Shown: in pieces, positions 1 to 11,300 of the stretch
How the letters are laid out: every line of letters begins with the position of its first letter
How positions within the stretch are numbered: the first letter of the stretch is position 1
DNA from: an uncultured Bacteroidota bacterium
GTDB taxonomy: Bacteria; Bacteroidota; Bacteroidia; JADZBD01
Reading direction: 5' to 3'
NCBI GenBank assembly: GCA_937924855.1
Contig: CALEYQ010000036.1
Location: 1-32,283 of the forward strand
Length of the DNA: 32,283 nt
The notes under the pieces: generated by a model
The model's input: only the letters and a program-made list of their open reading frames with translations
Database searches by the model: none
Told to the model about the DNA's origin: nothing
Position numbers and translations under genes: made by a program

Positions 1-3000
1 GCCAACACATTCCCCTGAGCATCACGCACATAATAGGTGTAAACATGGTCCGAGGAGGGTCCCGGGTTACCCCCTGAACGGGGTTTTACTACCTTGGCTA
101 TACGATTCCCCATGGCATCATACCGGAATTCCATATCCGCCTTGTTACTACCCCCGGTACGGTCAATCTTTCCAATTTTGCCATAAACGGTCCATGAAAT
201 TTTATTAATTTCTTCAGATAGGTCTTTCACTAAGTTTCCGATTTCATCATATTGATAATTATGCGGCGTTGTTGACATCCCCGCCTCAATATCATCGGTG
301 TACACCGTTCCGCTATGGATGTCTGTTACATAGGCCAACTTGTTTGTTGCTGTTAACGATGCGGGACTGTTTTGCGGAGAATAAACTCCATTGCTTCCAC
401 TTGGGTCAACATAATAGTAGTTTAAGAAGTCCATATTAATATTTTGCCCATACCCGTTTCTCGAAAGCTCGAGTATGTTTCCGTTACCATCGTAGGCAAA
501 GCTTTCCTTATAATCCTGCAAGTTTTGGCTGGTATTGCCCCAGGCATTGTTTTGCATATCTGCATTATCGAACACCTGTTTATGGGTAATCCGGTTTAAT
601 TGGTCATAACGATAAGCATTACCTAAGGGTTTTGCACCGTTTTTCATAAATTCTCTGATTGCAGTTACCATCTGCCTGATGTTCCCGTTATACAGATTTT
701 TTGAGTAATTCGTGTTTCCAAAGTCAGCGTTCGCCGGCTGGTTGATTACGAAATTTGTGGCTGTGGATAGATTCCCCGCCACAATTCCATTCGCGAGATA
801 ATCTCCATCATAATAATGGAGGGTGTATCCCGCTTCGTCTCTTCCTACATAAGAGTTAAGATTAACCTGATTGTTGTTTCCGTCCTGGCCCATGTCTCTT
901 GTTTCATTCAAAGTTCCGCTATTCACCCCTTTTATCCATCCGTGAAGTGTGTAGGCATAGTCCAAACCCTGAACCTTATTTTTGCCTAATTCAACCCTCG
1001 CAAGTGGCCCGTGCGGATAATAAAAGTACTTGGCATCCTGAATCCAAAAGGCATTGTCACTGCTTGTTTCTACAAAGGTAATGCGGTTGTCTCCATCGTA
1101 ACCATATCGGTGAAAGAACTGATCGGCTTTTCCGGGCTGATATTGCACTTCATTTACCTTTCCGCTGATTAAATCAAATTTATAAGCCACAAACTTGTAT
1201 TGTTCTCCGGACAAACTTGAAAATTGATTTGCCATTTCCTGATTATCCTGAACCAACCCTTTAACATTTCCATGAATATCATAACTGTAGTGAGTGCCAT
1301 GATCAAATGTACTTGCGCTACTTGTATAGGTTTTTTGATAGGTAACGGATGCTACCCTGTTTCTTAAATTCTCCTGACCTGCACTTCCAAAGGGGTTGGG
1401 GGAAAATGTAATCTGACTGTCGTCGTCATAAAATGTTTTTGTTATCTCGCGTTTTGCTCCTGAAGATAACCAGGTGCTTAGTTGGGATGGATTTTTTGCT
1501 ATGGTTTCCGTCATTGGGCTTCCGGAATTATGCTGGTATTGCCCAACTTCAAAAATTCTTCCCAAGGGGTCATATAGGGTATAACTGTAAACTTCATAAT
1601 TGTTGGGATAATCGGGGCTTCCCCAGTTTGAGGTGGCCGCCTGTTTTGCGTTCTGACTTACAACAAGGCGTCCAAGATCATCGTACCAAAATTTAGTTGT
1701 TCCGCCATCCGGAGTGCTTTGTTGAACAAGCTGATTTAATGAGTTGTATTTGTAGGTTGTCAAAAATGTATGCGACGGTTGAGTGGTTCTGGCTCCCGCA
1801 ATTCGACCATTCTTGATGTCTTGTCCATCTAATATACTGTTAGGGGTAACAAGGTCCGCCATTAAATCAATTTTTTTAACCCCGGAAGGGGGAACGGTTC
1901 GAACCAGGTTGCCCCCCTGATCATAATAGTAAAGGGTGAAATGATATTCTGCATCGTCATAGGTCATATTAAAGGTCTCAATGGCATTGAGCATGCAGAA
2001 TTTTTTATAATCACTCTTGAATTTTTCCTTTACACTTTCGATATATTGGTTATACTGTGCCGTTGCATTTGCCATGGCAATGTTTTCAATATATTGTTCG
2101 CAGGGATCTATTTCAGGTTGGTCAATGGGAGGAAAGGGGCAAACAATCGGCGTGGGCCTGCAAGGGATTTCTAGTGGAAAATCCTGACAGTGATCCAGAA
2201 TAGTATGAATAGTTGACGGGGGATTGGACCAGTTGATACTATTTATATAGGAGGTGTAACCCGATACGCAATTTCCACCCCAGCCATTTTTGCAAAAATC
2301 CTTAAGGGAAACAAACAAGTGAGGGTGTTGACTTAGGTGGCTGGAAATTGAATTATAAAAATCGTCGTACGAGGTAGCGCAATAGCCCAAATTGCCCTGG
2401 CAAAACTCTTCCAGGCTGATATAGGCGTTGTGGGTATTGCTGGTGATGTTTAGGCTGGTTAAATAATTTGTGTATTCCTCTCTGCAATTTTCAAGGGCCA
2501 GACGACAAAACTTCGAACTTGTGTAGTAAAAGCCGCTGTCGTTATGAATGTTCAGATTTGTCAGGTAGGAAACATATGCGCTATATTCTGTATCGCAATC
2601 CGGAATGGAATTAGGTTCCGGTGTACAGTTGTCACAATTCGAAATCGGAAAGCAACTCCGACCTCTGAGATATGCTGTTTCCCCGCCCATGTGGGCAAAT
2701 ACGGTGAATTCAAAATTTTGGCCATGGTGCAGGACATTTAAATCGGCCATCAGGTTAGAGAAGGAAACTATGTTAGTGAAATCGGTCGAAGACTGATAAG
2801 AGTTTAAAGGAAACAATTCCACGGTGCAAAAAACCGGTGAAGAACTGTTGTTCTTATCAATTATGGGAATGTTGAATAAGGTAGATGAAATGGTGCCATT
2901 GGCCGCAAAGGTTTCATTTCCGGTTACCGCAAGGTAATTGTGCATAGCCTGGTTGAAATAGGGTGTTCCGGATAATATATGCTTGTTGTTTCCGGAAGAG

Positions 3001-6000
3001 TTATTGGGTTCCCGGACGGCACTAACATTGTATTGAACAAAGGAGTTCAATAAATTGAGCAATCCGGTTTTAAATTGTGCGGTTGATGATTCGCAATCTC
3101 TTCCGGTCGGATAGCCACAATCACCCGAATTAATGAAATTGCAAACAGGGCCTGAGCTGCAATCTTTAATGTAGCCATTCATGCCTTGTGACATGGTAGA
3201 TACATCCATTGAAAAATTGTAAGTTCCCGGAGTTATGTGGTTTGCATTTGTAAAAACAGGATTCGTTCCGGTAATTTGTCCCGCTGAAAAAACAATTTCT
3301 AAGTAATCGTTTGGGAAAGCGGGGCTCGCATCCCCATCATAAATTAGATATTTTGAAGTTCCATCCCATTTCCATTTCCAATTGGTAGTAGTGTTGTATG
3401 GAAGATAAGACCGTAAAATTCTAAGGAAAGGAATGTTATATGGTGCTGTGCTGGAAATATTCTGACCGGTAGTGGTGTTTAAAACCCCGTTGGCAGATAA
3501 CATATTCATAAGTTCCTGCAAGTCAAGAAGCTCCCGGCTTGGTTTACATTCTGATGTTGCAAAATTTCCTGAGCAGCCGGTAAGATTGAAACAGGTACTT
3601 GTTGTTCCGGTAAGAACCAGATAATAACTGTTATTGTTATTAGGGTTATTGTCATTGTCTGCTTCAATTTTTATTTTAAACGAGTTAGAACCGGAAACAG
3701 AAATTGCCACAATCCGGTTGATGTACCAGGATGAGCCATATCCTGCCCAGGTATTTGTAGTGTTGGGCAGGGTGAGGGTAAGATGAGGTACAAGTGTACA
3801 AGTGTTTTGAAGAGAGCCGGCAAATGAAATATTTAAAGTAGAGTTTGAAACTGAGGTTGAGTAGGTTAGGTTGTTAGGATAGGCATTATTATTCGGATTC
3901 ATTCCCGTAATTGTGGTATATAGGAGTGAGGAGAAGGAGTTTATTCCAAATAAGGCTTTTGCAGGAGTTGTGGTAGTTAGCCATCCTCCTGTAGCGGCTT
4001 CTTCCAATAAGTTTTTTAGATTAATGGCCAGGGGACAAAGCCCTGTTTGAAGATAGCTTTGATATTCTGTAAGTGCAACTATGGCATTGAAATCAGGCGG
4101 TGCAATTTTGGCAAACCCATACCTCCGGTCTTTCGATGAAAAATATCCAATTTTGGAGTAGGTGCAAGTTTGGGTAGAAATTAAGGCTGCGGAATTACTC
4201 CAGGGAATAGCGTAATTTTTTGGAGCCTCATGGGGCGGAACAAAGGGATTGAAATCTTGTTCTCCAATGCAGCCACAAAATCCTGCGGAGTTATTATTGA
4301 GGGCCAATTTATTCATCTCATCATCCGCCATGATCTGAAGGATTTTTTGGCGCTCACTTAAATAAAAGGATCTGAAGAAATTCCAGGTTGCATTTTTAAT
4401 GGTCGTCGTTCCGGACCCATATCCCGAGTTATACCCCGGGCAACTTGTTGGATTATTTCCATACCAGGTTCCGCAATTGGCTGAAAAGGCCGCAAAAGTT
4501 TTCATACTCATGCCATTTTTATAGTTATTCATGATTCCGGTCATCATGGCATGGTAGGACTGCCCGGTGGTTGAGTTTATTAAACCGCTGCTTCCACCGT
4601 AAGAAGTTGAGCAATTAAATAATGGATCTAACGATAAAATATTTGACAAGCTGTCTGTAATATTAACCGGTGTTGTATAATTTCCAAGAGTTGCTGATTT
4701 GGCTCCAGCCCAGGTTATTATGGTTTGAAATGCGTATTCAAAATCATCACTGGTGTAATTTTCACCACAACGTTTTTTGGAAAGTGGGTCACAAAATTGA
4801 TAATAAGGATATTCCGGGTGATATTTTACCAATGAATTAGCCCATGAGTTTTTCCATCGGGATAAGAAATCTGAAACATGTTTAAGCTCATTGGGTTTGC
4901 AATGCGGTTGTCCGTTAATGGAAATAATGGTTGCGCCGGTAATTACTTCCGGCGAATAAACACCATTTCCCATTGATGTAAGGCCAATATAGCTTGGCTG
5001 ACCAAGATCGTCAACGTAATCCGGACTTGGATTTGTCCAGTTTGGTGAGATGCCGTAGTTGTAATTTTGAAGTTGATTTGAAGTGTTAAAGACGGAAAGA
5101 ATCATTTCGTTTCCGCTTGAAATTGAGGGTATTTTCCCATACTGTCCATTTGGACTAACATCCTCGAGTAGGGCTTTAAATTGATTTTGGCAAAAACTCA
5201 CCGGTTCGCAAGGTTCGATGCATTCGTTGTAAAGGGCATACCATTCGGCTTTTTTTATGGGATTAACAGGGTTCTCAAAGTAAGTTGTACTGTCGCCAAG
5301 GGTTGCAATGAGGTTTGAAACGCAATCGGCACAGGAATAGTCACAATCACTTTGATTTAAGAAGTTGTTAAGATTTTCAAGATAAAAATCATGCTTGGTT
5401 AACAGGCAGGTATTTGTATCCGCAAGTTTTACATATTCCTCGGCAAAAAAGTCAAGGGCCGTTTGATTGACCTTCAGATTTTTAGTAACTGAATAGGATC
5501 CGATGGGAAGATTCGCCGCAGTCAGGGTGCCAGAGGAATAATTCGTGTTTTGACAAGTGTATGTATAGTTTGGCGGGTTTCCACCCAAGGCGTTTATGGT
5601 GGTGTTTATGGGGGTATTTAGCATTTCAGTTCCGCATTGGTCCTTGACAGATATGGAAAGGTCATAGACCGCCGGGAAGCAATTGATTCCGATGCATGAA
5701 TCTGTAAACTTTGAATTGGAAAGCGTATAATTAAAAAGATAATCACCTGCCGTTGGCACCACCTTTTGCGAGTTATAAGAAAGCTTCAGGGTGTCAAAAG
5801 ATAGAATATTGTTATCCCAATATTTGTCCGGATCTCCGGGATACTGCTTGTTTAGCAAGTCAACATTCATGTTGGTTACACTTTCCGAATAAAGGGAATT
5901 AAGCGATATAGGATTAACTAAAGGATCAAGATTCAGGTTAGCAGGGTCTCCGGCCAGTGAGGTGGCAATTACCCTTCCCATCATATCAAGATAGGATACA

Positions 6001-7622
6001 CTAACCTGCCCGTTTGCGTCAACAACCATGTTTTTTTTGTAATGCTGGGAAAAGCCTACCTCAACTCCAAATAAGCGATCGAGTTGTTCCTGTTCGGGCT
6101 GGCCATAAAAATATTTGGTTTCATGACCTGAACCAAGTTTGTGCTCCTTTCCAACCCCTGTTTGGGCTCGGATTCTTCCGGTATTATCAGGTTCATATTC
6201 GATGAGCGTAAAAGGAAAACCCTTTGAATTGGGTATATAATTGTTTCCCTGGAAATTGATCGGATTTAATGAAGAGTAATAATGATAGGCCCCGGAAATT
6301 GAATCCATGGGATTGGTTGTTACCATGCAATTTCCTGAGGTGTTATCTAAATCAAAATCGAGGCGGTTGTAATTTACGGTTGTGCCCGAGACATTAAAAT
6401 CCGGGTAAAACTTTAACACGCTATTGTCTGTAGGGGCGGGAAGCACCTGAACCGCTCCTCGGCCCTGATGGTCATAAATTGTTTCACCTACGATGGCATG
6501 GTTGTCAGTATTGATTCGTGTAACGGTTTGACGATTTCTAAGCGAACCGTCAAAATATGATATTACTTCTTTCTTTTTGCCATCTTCGGCAAAAGTTGTT
6601 GTAACCTGCCAGTTTTTACGATTTTCATGCCCCCCGGTTACCGTTGGATTGGAATAACTGTAACCAACGGTATATTTATGTGGAAAGTTGTTAATGGTAG
6701 TTAGTTGAATTCCGTCCGTGGACCATTTTCCCGGAATTACCTTGGAGAAGTCACCGGATGCCGGGCCTCCTCTTCCAATTCCTCGAACTCTGTAAATCAG
6801 AAATCCCCTATCCATTATCAAAGGAATCCTGTAAAATTGTTCAGAGGTTCGAATACGGGTACAATTTCTTTGAAACTCAATCTCATTAAAGAGAATATCC
6901 GAAGCATTCAGGGGTGAGGAGTATCCGTTTACACTATAGTTATTGATAAAGGTCCATTCCAGGTCATATTCTTCAGCACCTTGTATAAACCCCCAGTTTA
7001 TTTCCAGTTCATCATAAACTGCATCGCCGTCAAGGTCAATTTGGGTATGCGAAATGCTGTTCGAAGGTGGTGTGATGGTTTCGTCAAACTTGTGAAACCG
7101 TTTAACGGTAACATTCCCTTCAAAATAAATGTTTGGGGGGAGTGATTGAGGAGGAGATTGTGAGCTTTGATAAATCCAATTAATTAATTTGGCGGATAAT
7201 CTGTGAGCCCCCGGGAACATTTCTCGTTTCCGGTCTACATCAATTGTGTTTGCAAGGCTGTTGTATTTTACATTTAGGGTGCAATTTTGATTAGTTTGAA
7301 CAAAGGTTGTTCCATTCCAGGTCCAATATTTAACATCGAATATTAATAAGATATCATAGGGTGTAGATACATAATTAAGGCTTCCATGATCAACGCCTGC
7401 TTCAAGCCATGCATTTGCAGATGCATTTTCGAAGGGCCAAACATTTTGAGGGTTACCATTCATATAGGAGTATTGATAATCCTGAAGGGCAACCTGGGCC
7501 CCAAGACTTACCTGATTACCGATCCTTATCATGGAAACTGCCTCTACTGCGGCGGTTGCATGAAAATTTAGAGCCACGATTAAGAATAGCCCTGAAAAAA
7601 TTCTTTGGATTGAGCCTTGCAT
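1..7622 (-). CDS. Giant RHS/YD-repeat secreted protein, 3' end outside window
   Basis: I translated this frame by hand from the ATG at 7622-7620; it stays open to base 1 (at least 2540 codons), so the C-terminus is missing. The N-terminus is a signal peptide ending near HATA|AVEA. After a beta-rich region (YDLEWTFINNY, FLIYRVRGIGRGGPASGDF) come scattered YD-type repeats. A long Cys-rich insertion follows, then a dense YD stretch (YDDLGRLVV, YDPLGRIFEV, YDQLNRITHK, YDEIGNLVKD). At the very edge the RHS-associated core begins (YDAMGNRIAKVV, TYYVRDAQGNVLA). Members of this family fold into a large beta-cage around a variable C-terminal domain, often a toxin. It is last in a seven-gene minus-strand run, 6 bp after the 250-aa gene. 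A surface or toxin role is inferred; the payload cannot be seen. The RHS assignment is secure. Confidence 0.93.
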   Translation of the reverse strand, partial: MQGSIQRIFSGLFLIVALNFHATAAVEAVSMIRIGNQVSLGAQVALQDYQYSYMNGNPQNVWPFENASANAWLEAGVDHGSLNYVSTPYDILLIFDVKYWTWNGTTFVQTNQNCTLNVKYNSLANTIDVDRKREMFPGAHRLSAKLINWIYQSSQSPPQSLPPNIYFEGNVTVKRFHKFDETITPPSNSISHTQIDLDGDAVYDELEINWGFIQGAEEYDLEWTFINNYSVNGYSSPLNASDILFNEIEFQRNCTRIRTSEQFYRIPLIMDRGFLIYRVRGIGRGGPASGDFSKVIPGKWSTDGIQLTTINNFPHKYTVGYSYSNPTVTGGHENRKNWQVTTTFAEDGKKKEVISYFDGSLRNRQTVTRINTDNHAIVGETIYDHQGRGAVQVLPAPTDNSVLKFYPDFNVSGTTVNYNRLDFDLDNTSGNCMVTTNPMDSISGAYHYYSSLNPINFQGNNYIPNSKGFPFTLIEYEPDNTGRIRAQTGVGKEHKLGSGHETKYFYGQPEQEQLDRLFGVEVGFSQHYKKNMVVDANGQVSVSYLDMMGRVIATSLAGDPANLNLDPLVNPISLNSLYSESVTNMNVDLLNKQYPGDPDKYWDNNILSFDTLKLSYNSQKVVPTAGDYLFNYTLSNSKFTDSCIGINCFPAVYDLSISVKDQCGTEMLNTPINTTINALGGNPPNYTYTCQNTNYSSGTLTAANLPIGSYSVTKNLKVNQTALDFFAEEYVKLADTNTCLLTKHDFYLENLNNFLNQSDCDYSCADCVSNLIATLGDSTTYFENPVNPIKKAEWYALYNECIEPCEPVSFCQNQFKALLEDVSPNGQYGKIPSISSGNEMILSVFNTSNQLQNYNYGISPNWTNPSPDYVDDLGQPSYIGLTSMGNGVYSPEVITGATIISINGQPHCKPNELKHVSDFLSRWKNSWANSLVKYHPEYPYYQFCDPLSKKRCGENYTSDDFEYAFQTIITWAGAKSATLGNYTTPVNITDSLSNILSLDPLFNCSTSYGGSSGLINSTTGQSYHAMMTGIMNNYKNGMSMKTFAAFSANCGTWYGNNPTSCPGYNSGYGSGTTTIKNATWNFFRSFYLSERQKILQIMADDEMNKLALNNNSAGFCGCIGEQDFNPFVPPHEAPKNYAIPWSNSAALISTQTCTYSKIGYFSSKDRRYGFAKIAPPDFNAIVALTEYQSYLQTGLCPLAINLKNLLEEAATGGWLTTTTPAKALFGINSFSSLLYTTITGMNPNNNAYPNNLTYSTSVSNSTLNISFAGSLQNTCTLVPHLTLTLPNTTNTWAGYGSSWYINRIVAISVSGSNSFKIKIEADNDNNPNNNNSYYLVLTGTTSTCFNLTGCSGNFATSECKPSRELLDLQELMNMLSANGVLNTTTGQNISSTAPYNIPFLRILRSYLPYNTTTNWKWKWDGTSKYLIYDGDASPAFPNDYLEIVFSAGQITGTNPVFTNANHITPGTYNFSMDVSTMSQGMNGYIKDCSSGPVCNFINSGDCGYPTGRDCESSTAQFKTGLLNLLNSFVQYNVSAVREPNNSSGNNKHILSGTPYFNQAMHNYLAVTGNETFAANGTISSTLFNIPIIDKNNSSSPVFCTVELFPLNSYQSSTDFTNIVSFSNLMADLNVLHHGQNFEFTVFAHMGGETAYLRGRSCFPISNCDNCTPEPNSIPDCDTEYSAYVSYLTNLNIHNDSGFYYTSSKFCRLALENCREEYTNYLTSLNITSNTHNAYISLEEFCQGNLGYCATSYDDFYNSISSHLSQHPHLFVSLKDFCKNGWGGNCVSGYTSYINSINWSNPPSTIHTILDHCQDFPLEIPCRPTPIVCPFPPIDQPEIDPCEQYIENIAMANATAQYNQYIESVKEKFKSDYKKFCMLNAIETFNMTYDDAEYHFTLYYYDQGGNLVRTVPPSGVKKIDLMADLVTPNSILDGQDIKNGRIAGARTTQPSHTFLTTYKYNSLNQLVQQSTPDGGTTKFWYDDLGRLVVSQNAKQAATSNWGSPDYPNNYEVYSYTLYDPLGRIFEVGQYQHNSGSPMTETIAKNPSQLSTWLSSGAKREITKTFYDDDSQITFSPNPFGSAGQENLRNRVASVTYQKTYTSSASTFDHGTHYSYDIHGNVKGLVQDNQEMANQFSSLSGEQYKFVAYKFDLISGKVNEVQYQPGKADQFFHRYGYDGDNRITFVETSSDNAFWIQDAKYFYYPHGPLARVELGKNKVQGLDYAYTLHGWIKGVNSGTLNETRDMGQDGNNNQVNLNSYVGRDEAGYTLHYYDGDYLANGIVAGNLSTATNFVINQPANADFGNTNYSKNLYNGNIRQMVTAIREFMKNGAKPLGNAYRYDQLNRITHKQVFDNADMQNNAWGNTSQNLQDYKESFAYDGNGNILELSRNGYGQNINMDFLNYYYVDPSGSNGVYSPQNSPASLTATNKLAYVTDIHSGTVYTDDIEAGMSTTPHNYQYDEIGNLVKDLSEEINKISWTVYGKIGKIDRTGGSNKADMEFRYDAMGNRIAKVVKPRSGGNPGPSSDHVYTYYVRDAQGNVL
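2190..2605 (-). repeat. Cys-rich ~36-residue tandem repeats inside the RHS protein
   Basis: Four consecutive units carry the pattern C-x3-Y-x2-[Y/F]: CDTEYSAY, CREEYTNY, CATSYDDFY and CVSGYTSY. Their cysteine codons begin at 2597, 2486, 2381 and 2270, a period of 35-37 residues. Units two to four are each preceded by FC plus 6-7 residues before the motif cysteine. The regular spacing suggests small disulfide-bonded modules in an exported protein. This is read directly from the translation; the fold is inferred. Confidence 0.75.
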
Positions 7623-7628
7623 GAATTC

Positions 7629-8381
7629 TCAGTTTAATTTAAAATCTGTTTGATCAACCAGTTCATATTCCGAATATGGAGCCTTAATGGTCCATTTTCC
7701 GTTTTTATCCCTGGATAGAATTTTGGAGAAAGAAAATTCGTCCTTTGGAAAATCCGGATTATGAATTATTTCAGCGTAATTTATTTCAAGTCTTGGTTTT
7801 TTTCTTTGATAAGTACCGGTTTGCGAGTCGTACATTAAAGGCTGGTGATAATAAAAAACAAGACGGGTTATGTTTTTTTTAATTGGGTCAATGTACATTT
7901 CAAATTTTTCGTTGTCACCTTCAGGATTTTTGTAGGTGATAGCAAATCCGATTCCGAAAAAAGTGTTTTCAAGTTTCCTGATTTCGGTGGCTTTTTTAAG
8001 AAATTTTTCGCAATCTCCTTTTGGGTCTTTTATGTGGTTTTTTTCTGCCCTGGAAATTATAATAACCTGATTGGAATCATCTTTTATGAATAAAAACTCT
8101 TTATTCCGGATAGTGGTTGTTCCATACAGATCCAATTTAAAGTTTTCCTTTCCCATTTTGGAGTAATAGCCTTTATGTGCATCTTCCAGTTTGGTTGTAG
8201 AATGATTTTCGAATAATTTATAATAGGCATTCATGGAGATTCCTGCCCGCTGATTATCTGCTTTCTTTACGGCATCAATTAGGATTACAAGTTCATTTTT
8301 GGCCTCGTCTATGGGTGTATAGGAGGGGAAAAGGAAAACTGTTAGTCCTGTTATAATAGATTGAATTATTCGTTTTGTCAT
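7629..8381 (-). CDS. Exported 250-aa protein, possible LolA-like fold
   Basis: The protein begins with a short hydrophobic export segment (about residues 5-20). Then comes a helical stretch and a beta-rich body with alternating strands (YYSKMGKENFKLDL, KEFLFIKDDSNQVIIISR, KFEMYIDPIKKNITRLVFYY). The order of one or two helices followed by an antiparallel sheet that reads like 'stored value / substrate' strands recalls LolA/LolB-like periplasmic lipid-binding proteins, but I see no diagnostic motif. It sits 3 bp after the SpvB-like gene and 6 bp before the RHS gene, so it is almost certainly co-translated with them. It may be a folding, docking or periplasmic transit factor for the two giants. 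Function is not established; only export and co-expression are well supported. Confidence 0.8.
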   Translation of the reverse strand: MTKRIIQSIITGLTVFLFPSYTPIDEAKNELVILIDAVKKADNQRAGISMNAYYKLFENHSTTKLEDAHKGYYSKMGKENFKLDLYGTTTIRNKEFLFIKDDSNQVIIISRAEKNHIKDPKGDCEKFLKKATEIRKLENTFFGIGFAITYKNPEGDNEKFEMYIDPIKKNITRLVFYYHQPLMYDSQTGTYQRKKPRLEINYAEIIHNPDFPKDEFSFSKILSRDKNGKWTIKAPYSEYELVDQTDFKLN

Positions 8382-8384
8382 AAT

Positions 8385-11300
8385 TTATTTGGAAAAATTA
8401 TTTCTGGATTCCTGGATGGTCATTATTCCCTTTTCTGTTTCTTTTTTAATTCTGAGAAGTGTGCCCTCGTTGTCGTATTCGTAAAAGGTTGCAAAATTTC
8501 TTTCGTCCAGTTCAGCCCAAAGCCGTAACGAAATGGGATCGTAAACAAATGACTTCATGCTGCTTTTGAAAGGTTGAATCCTGATATCATCTAAATAGGC
8601 AGCATTTCCTGCCTGCCCGGTAAAATTGAACACTACTTCGATGTTTCCCACGTCGGTGGGCAATATGTTGAATTTGTGCTCCACCCGCTGCCATCCATCA
8701 ATAATGTCACCTTTCTGTGTGGTTAACGTCTTGTTGATGCTGTTTACAACAATTGAGCACTGAGTTGCCGTGTAATCAAAAATCCTCTGATTGTTTGGGG
8801 TGCTTTCTTTGACCCAATAAGAAATTACATACTCCATTCCGGCGGTTGGAAGATTCGTAGTGTGTGGTCCGAAAGGATTGATAATATCACAGGGTTTTAC
8901 GGTAAAAGGCATATCGTCCACGGCAGTGGTGCAGGTTCCGGTAATTAATGGACGGGTTGTATTGATTGAATTTGCACCTCCACCGGTTAATTTCATGCTG
9001 TATCTTCCGGTGTGCGCAAATTCGGTTGTTCTAAGGTTAGCGTATGAATAAAAGTCAAATGGCCCGGGACAGCACCCGTTATTCACTATAAAGTCGTAAT
9101 CCTCGAAGCCATCAAATGCAATTTGATTCGTTTGTGAATTGGAAGAAACCGCTTTAGGCAATGTGTTCGCATAGCCATAAATGGCAGCCGAGTGAATATT
9201 TAGGGCATCTTTGTTTTCGAGTTCAAATCCAAACGGACTAAATTGTGTTACTTCAGAAGCCCAGGTCCAGTTTGAAGTATTTTTTGTCCATTCGGGCGAT
9301 GAACCTACAGGCTCATTCCAGAATTTATTGAAATTCTGATAAGTGCCATCGGTTCGAACATAAATTTTGCTGGCAACGAGATCCTGGGTCCGTTCTGTTT
9401 GGTAAAGCCATGATTTTTTAGGGCGCCAAACACCCCGCATGTTGGAAACGAATGGATTTATAATACTGCCTGACAGCGCAACACAAGGCGGCTGGACTCC
9501 GCATTTTCCAAAAGTATAGCAATCAGAAGTTATTCTAACCATGATTTGAACAGCAATGTTTTCATTGGTAATAAAAGTTCCAACAGCAAGAGCCGAATTA
9601 ATATTCTCCAATTCGCACGAGGAAGGGAAAACTCCTATAATTTGGAGGGATGTTAGATTTCCCCAGGTTAGATTATCTGGTAGTGTTTGAAGGGCCTGCA
9701 AATTTTGATTTAAGGCTGCAAAATCAAATCCACAATCCATGTAATTTTGGCCTATCGGACAATTACCGGTGCAACCCGGCACACAAATGGGGTTCAGGTA
9801 AACTTCATACCCATTGGGATTTCCGGAGGTAAGGGTGCAAAGGGAATTTTGAACCTCCCAATTTACATGTTGTAAATTGGTATAGCCACAATTTTCGGTG
9901 ATTTCAGGAAAGAAATAGGCAGGAACCGGGAAGCTTTGACTGCAAAACCCATTATTACTAAATAAATATTGGAAAACTGAATTCCATTGATTTAGGGTGT
10001 TTGTTTCGGTTTCGCAGCGGCAGGAATCTCCATTCCATTTTAAATTTTCATTGCAGGAGGTTCCCCATTTTTCGGAAAATTCAGTCATGGATGTATTTAT
10101 AATTTTTGTATTTGCTGTAAAATCAATTTTAAAGGGTTCCGGTCCAGAGGTGTTGGCAACAATAGGGTTTGATAAAGATGTAATAGTGCCAATAGGGGAG
10201 GTTTGCATATTCCTTCTTCCGGATCGCATTACCTCTAAATATGCCCCGGTAATACTGGAAGTTGTATATTCTTTTCCCCATTTATCTATGAGATAAAAAC
10301 CATTGGTAATATCGTCATCCGTATCCCAAACCCATGCCTTTCCGAGAGTATAGTTTCCACCTAAAGGATATTTTTTAAAAACCTTCACTTCATCACCTTT
10401 AACCAGGTAGCAGGGACTTGTGTTTCCCACCGAGGAATTTGAATTTATGGTCACTGGACCCATTATGTAACCGAGATTTTGGTAGGCAGGACCCATTCGG
10501 TTATAAGCCCAATGGGCAGGGTAAGTAAAATTGTAAATGGGGTCGTTGAAATTATTTTTGGTTTTAGTAAGGATTACTTCACCGGTTTCTGCGTCCCAGC
10601 CAAGGTTTTCAGTACTTACCTCGGATCCCAAATCGAAGGCGATGGTTTCACGCAAGATCCCGTAACGGTTAATCACCTTGGTTGTTACGGCAGACCTGAA
10701 CCGGGTGTTTTCGGAGCTGTAGGAAGGCAAAATTGTAGGAACGGCTACAGGTACAAATGCAATTAAAAAGGCCGACAGATTGGATTGTGTTGCAATACTA
10801 TGGGCTTTGGTTGCCATTTCTCGGAAGTCAGTTACAAAATCGACATCAACCCCTACTTCTCGTTTATCTATTTTACCATTGGGGTAAATTACATCCACCA
10901 GATTGTTGAGGCTGGTAAGGGTTATGGTTTGATTACTTCCTGATCCTATTGGATTTGAATAGGTATGGGAAATGGTGGAGGTATTGTAAATATATTTTGC
11001 ACCCGAAATGGGATCGCTTTGATCTTCTGCGTACACCCATTGTGCTTTTGGTTTTCCATGCATATCATTCAGTTCGATACTGTAACCCTGCGATGCAGTC
11101 ATGTTATTTCTTGAGTAAACATTTAATAAGTTACCAAGCTTTTTGCTTGTTTGCTCAATGGGTTTTAAGGGAGTATAATCGACTCTTACAGGAAAATCTT
11201 TAGCGGTGTAGAATTCATTAACCGTTTTTCCGGTTGCATGCCGTTTTACCTGCTTGTTAATCGGACTTCCATACGACCTGGGTAAATTTTTTACAGTAAC

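Noticed and set aside
899..2796. Several plus-strand ORFs of 60-90 codons
   Set aside because: They lie antisense to the continuous RHS reading frame, which has a signal peptide and family motifs; their translations show no domain or start context.
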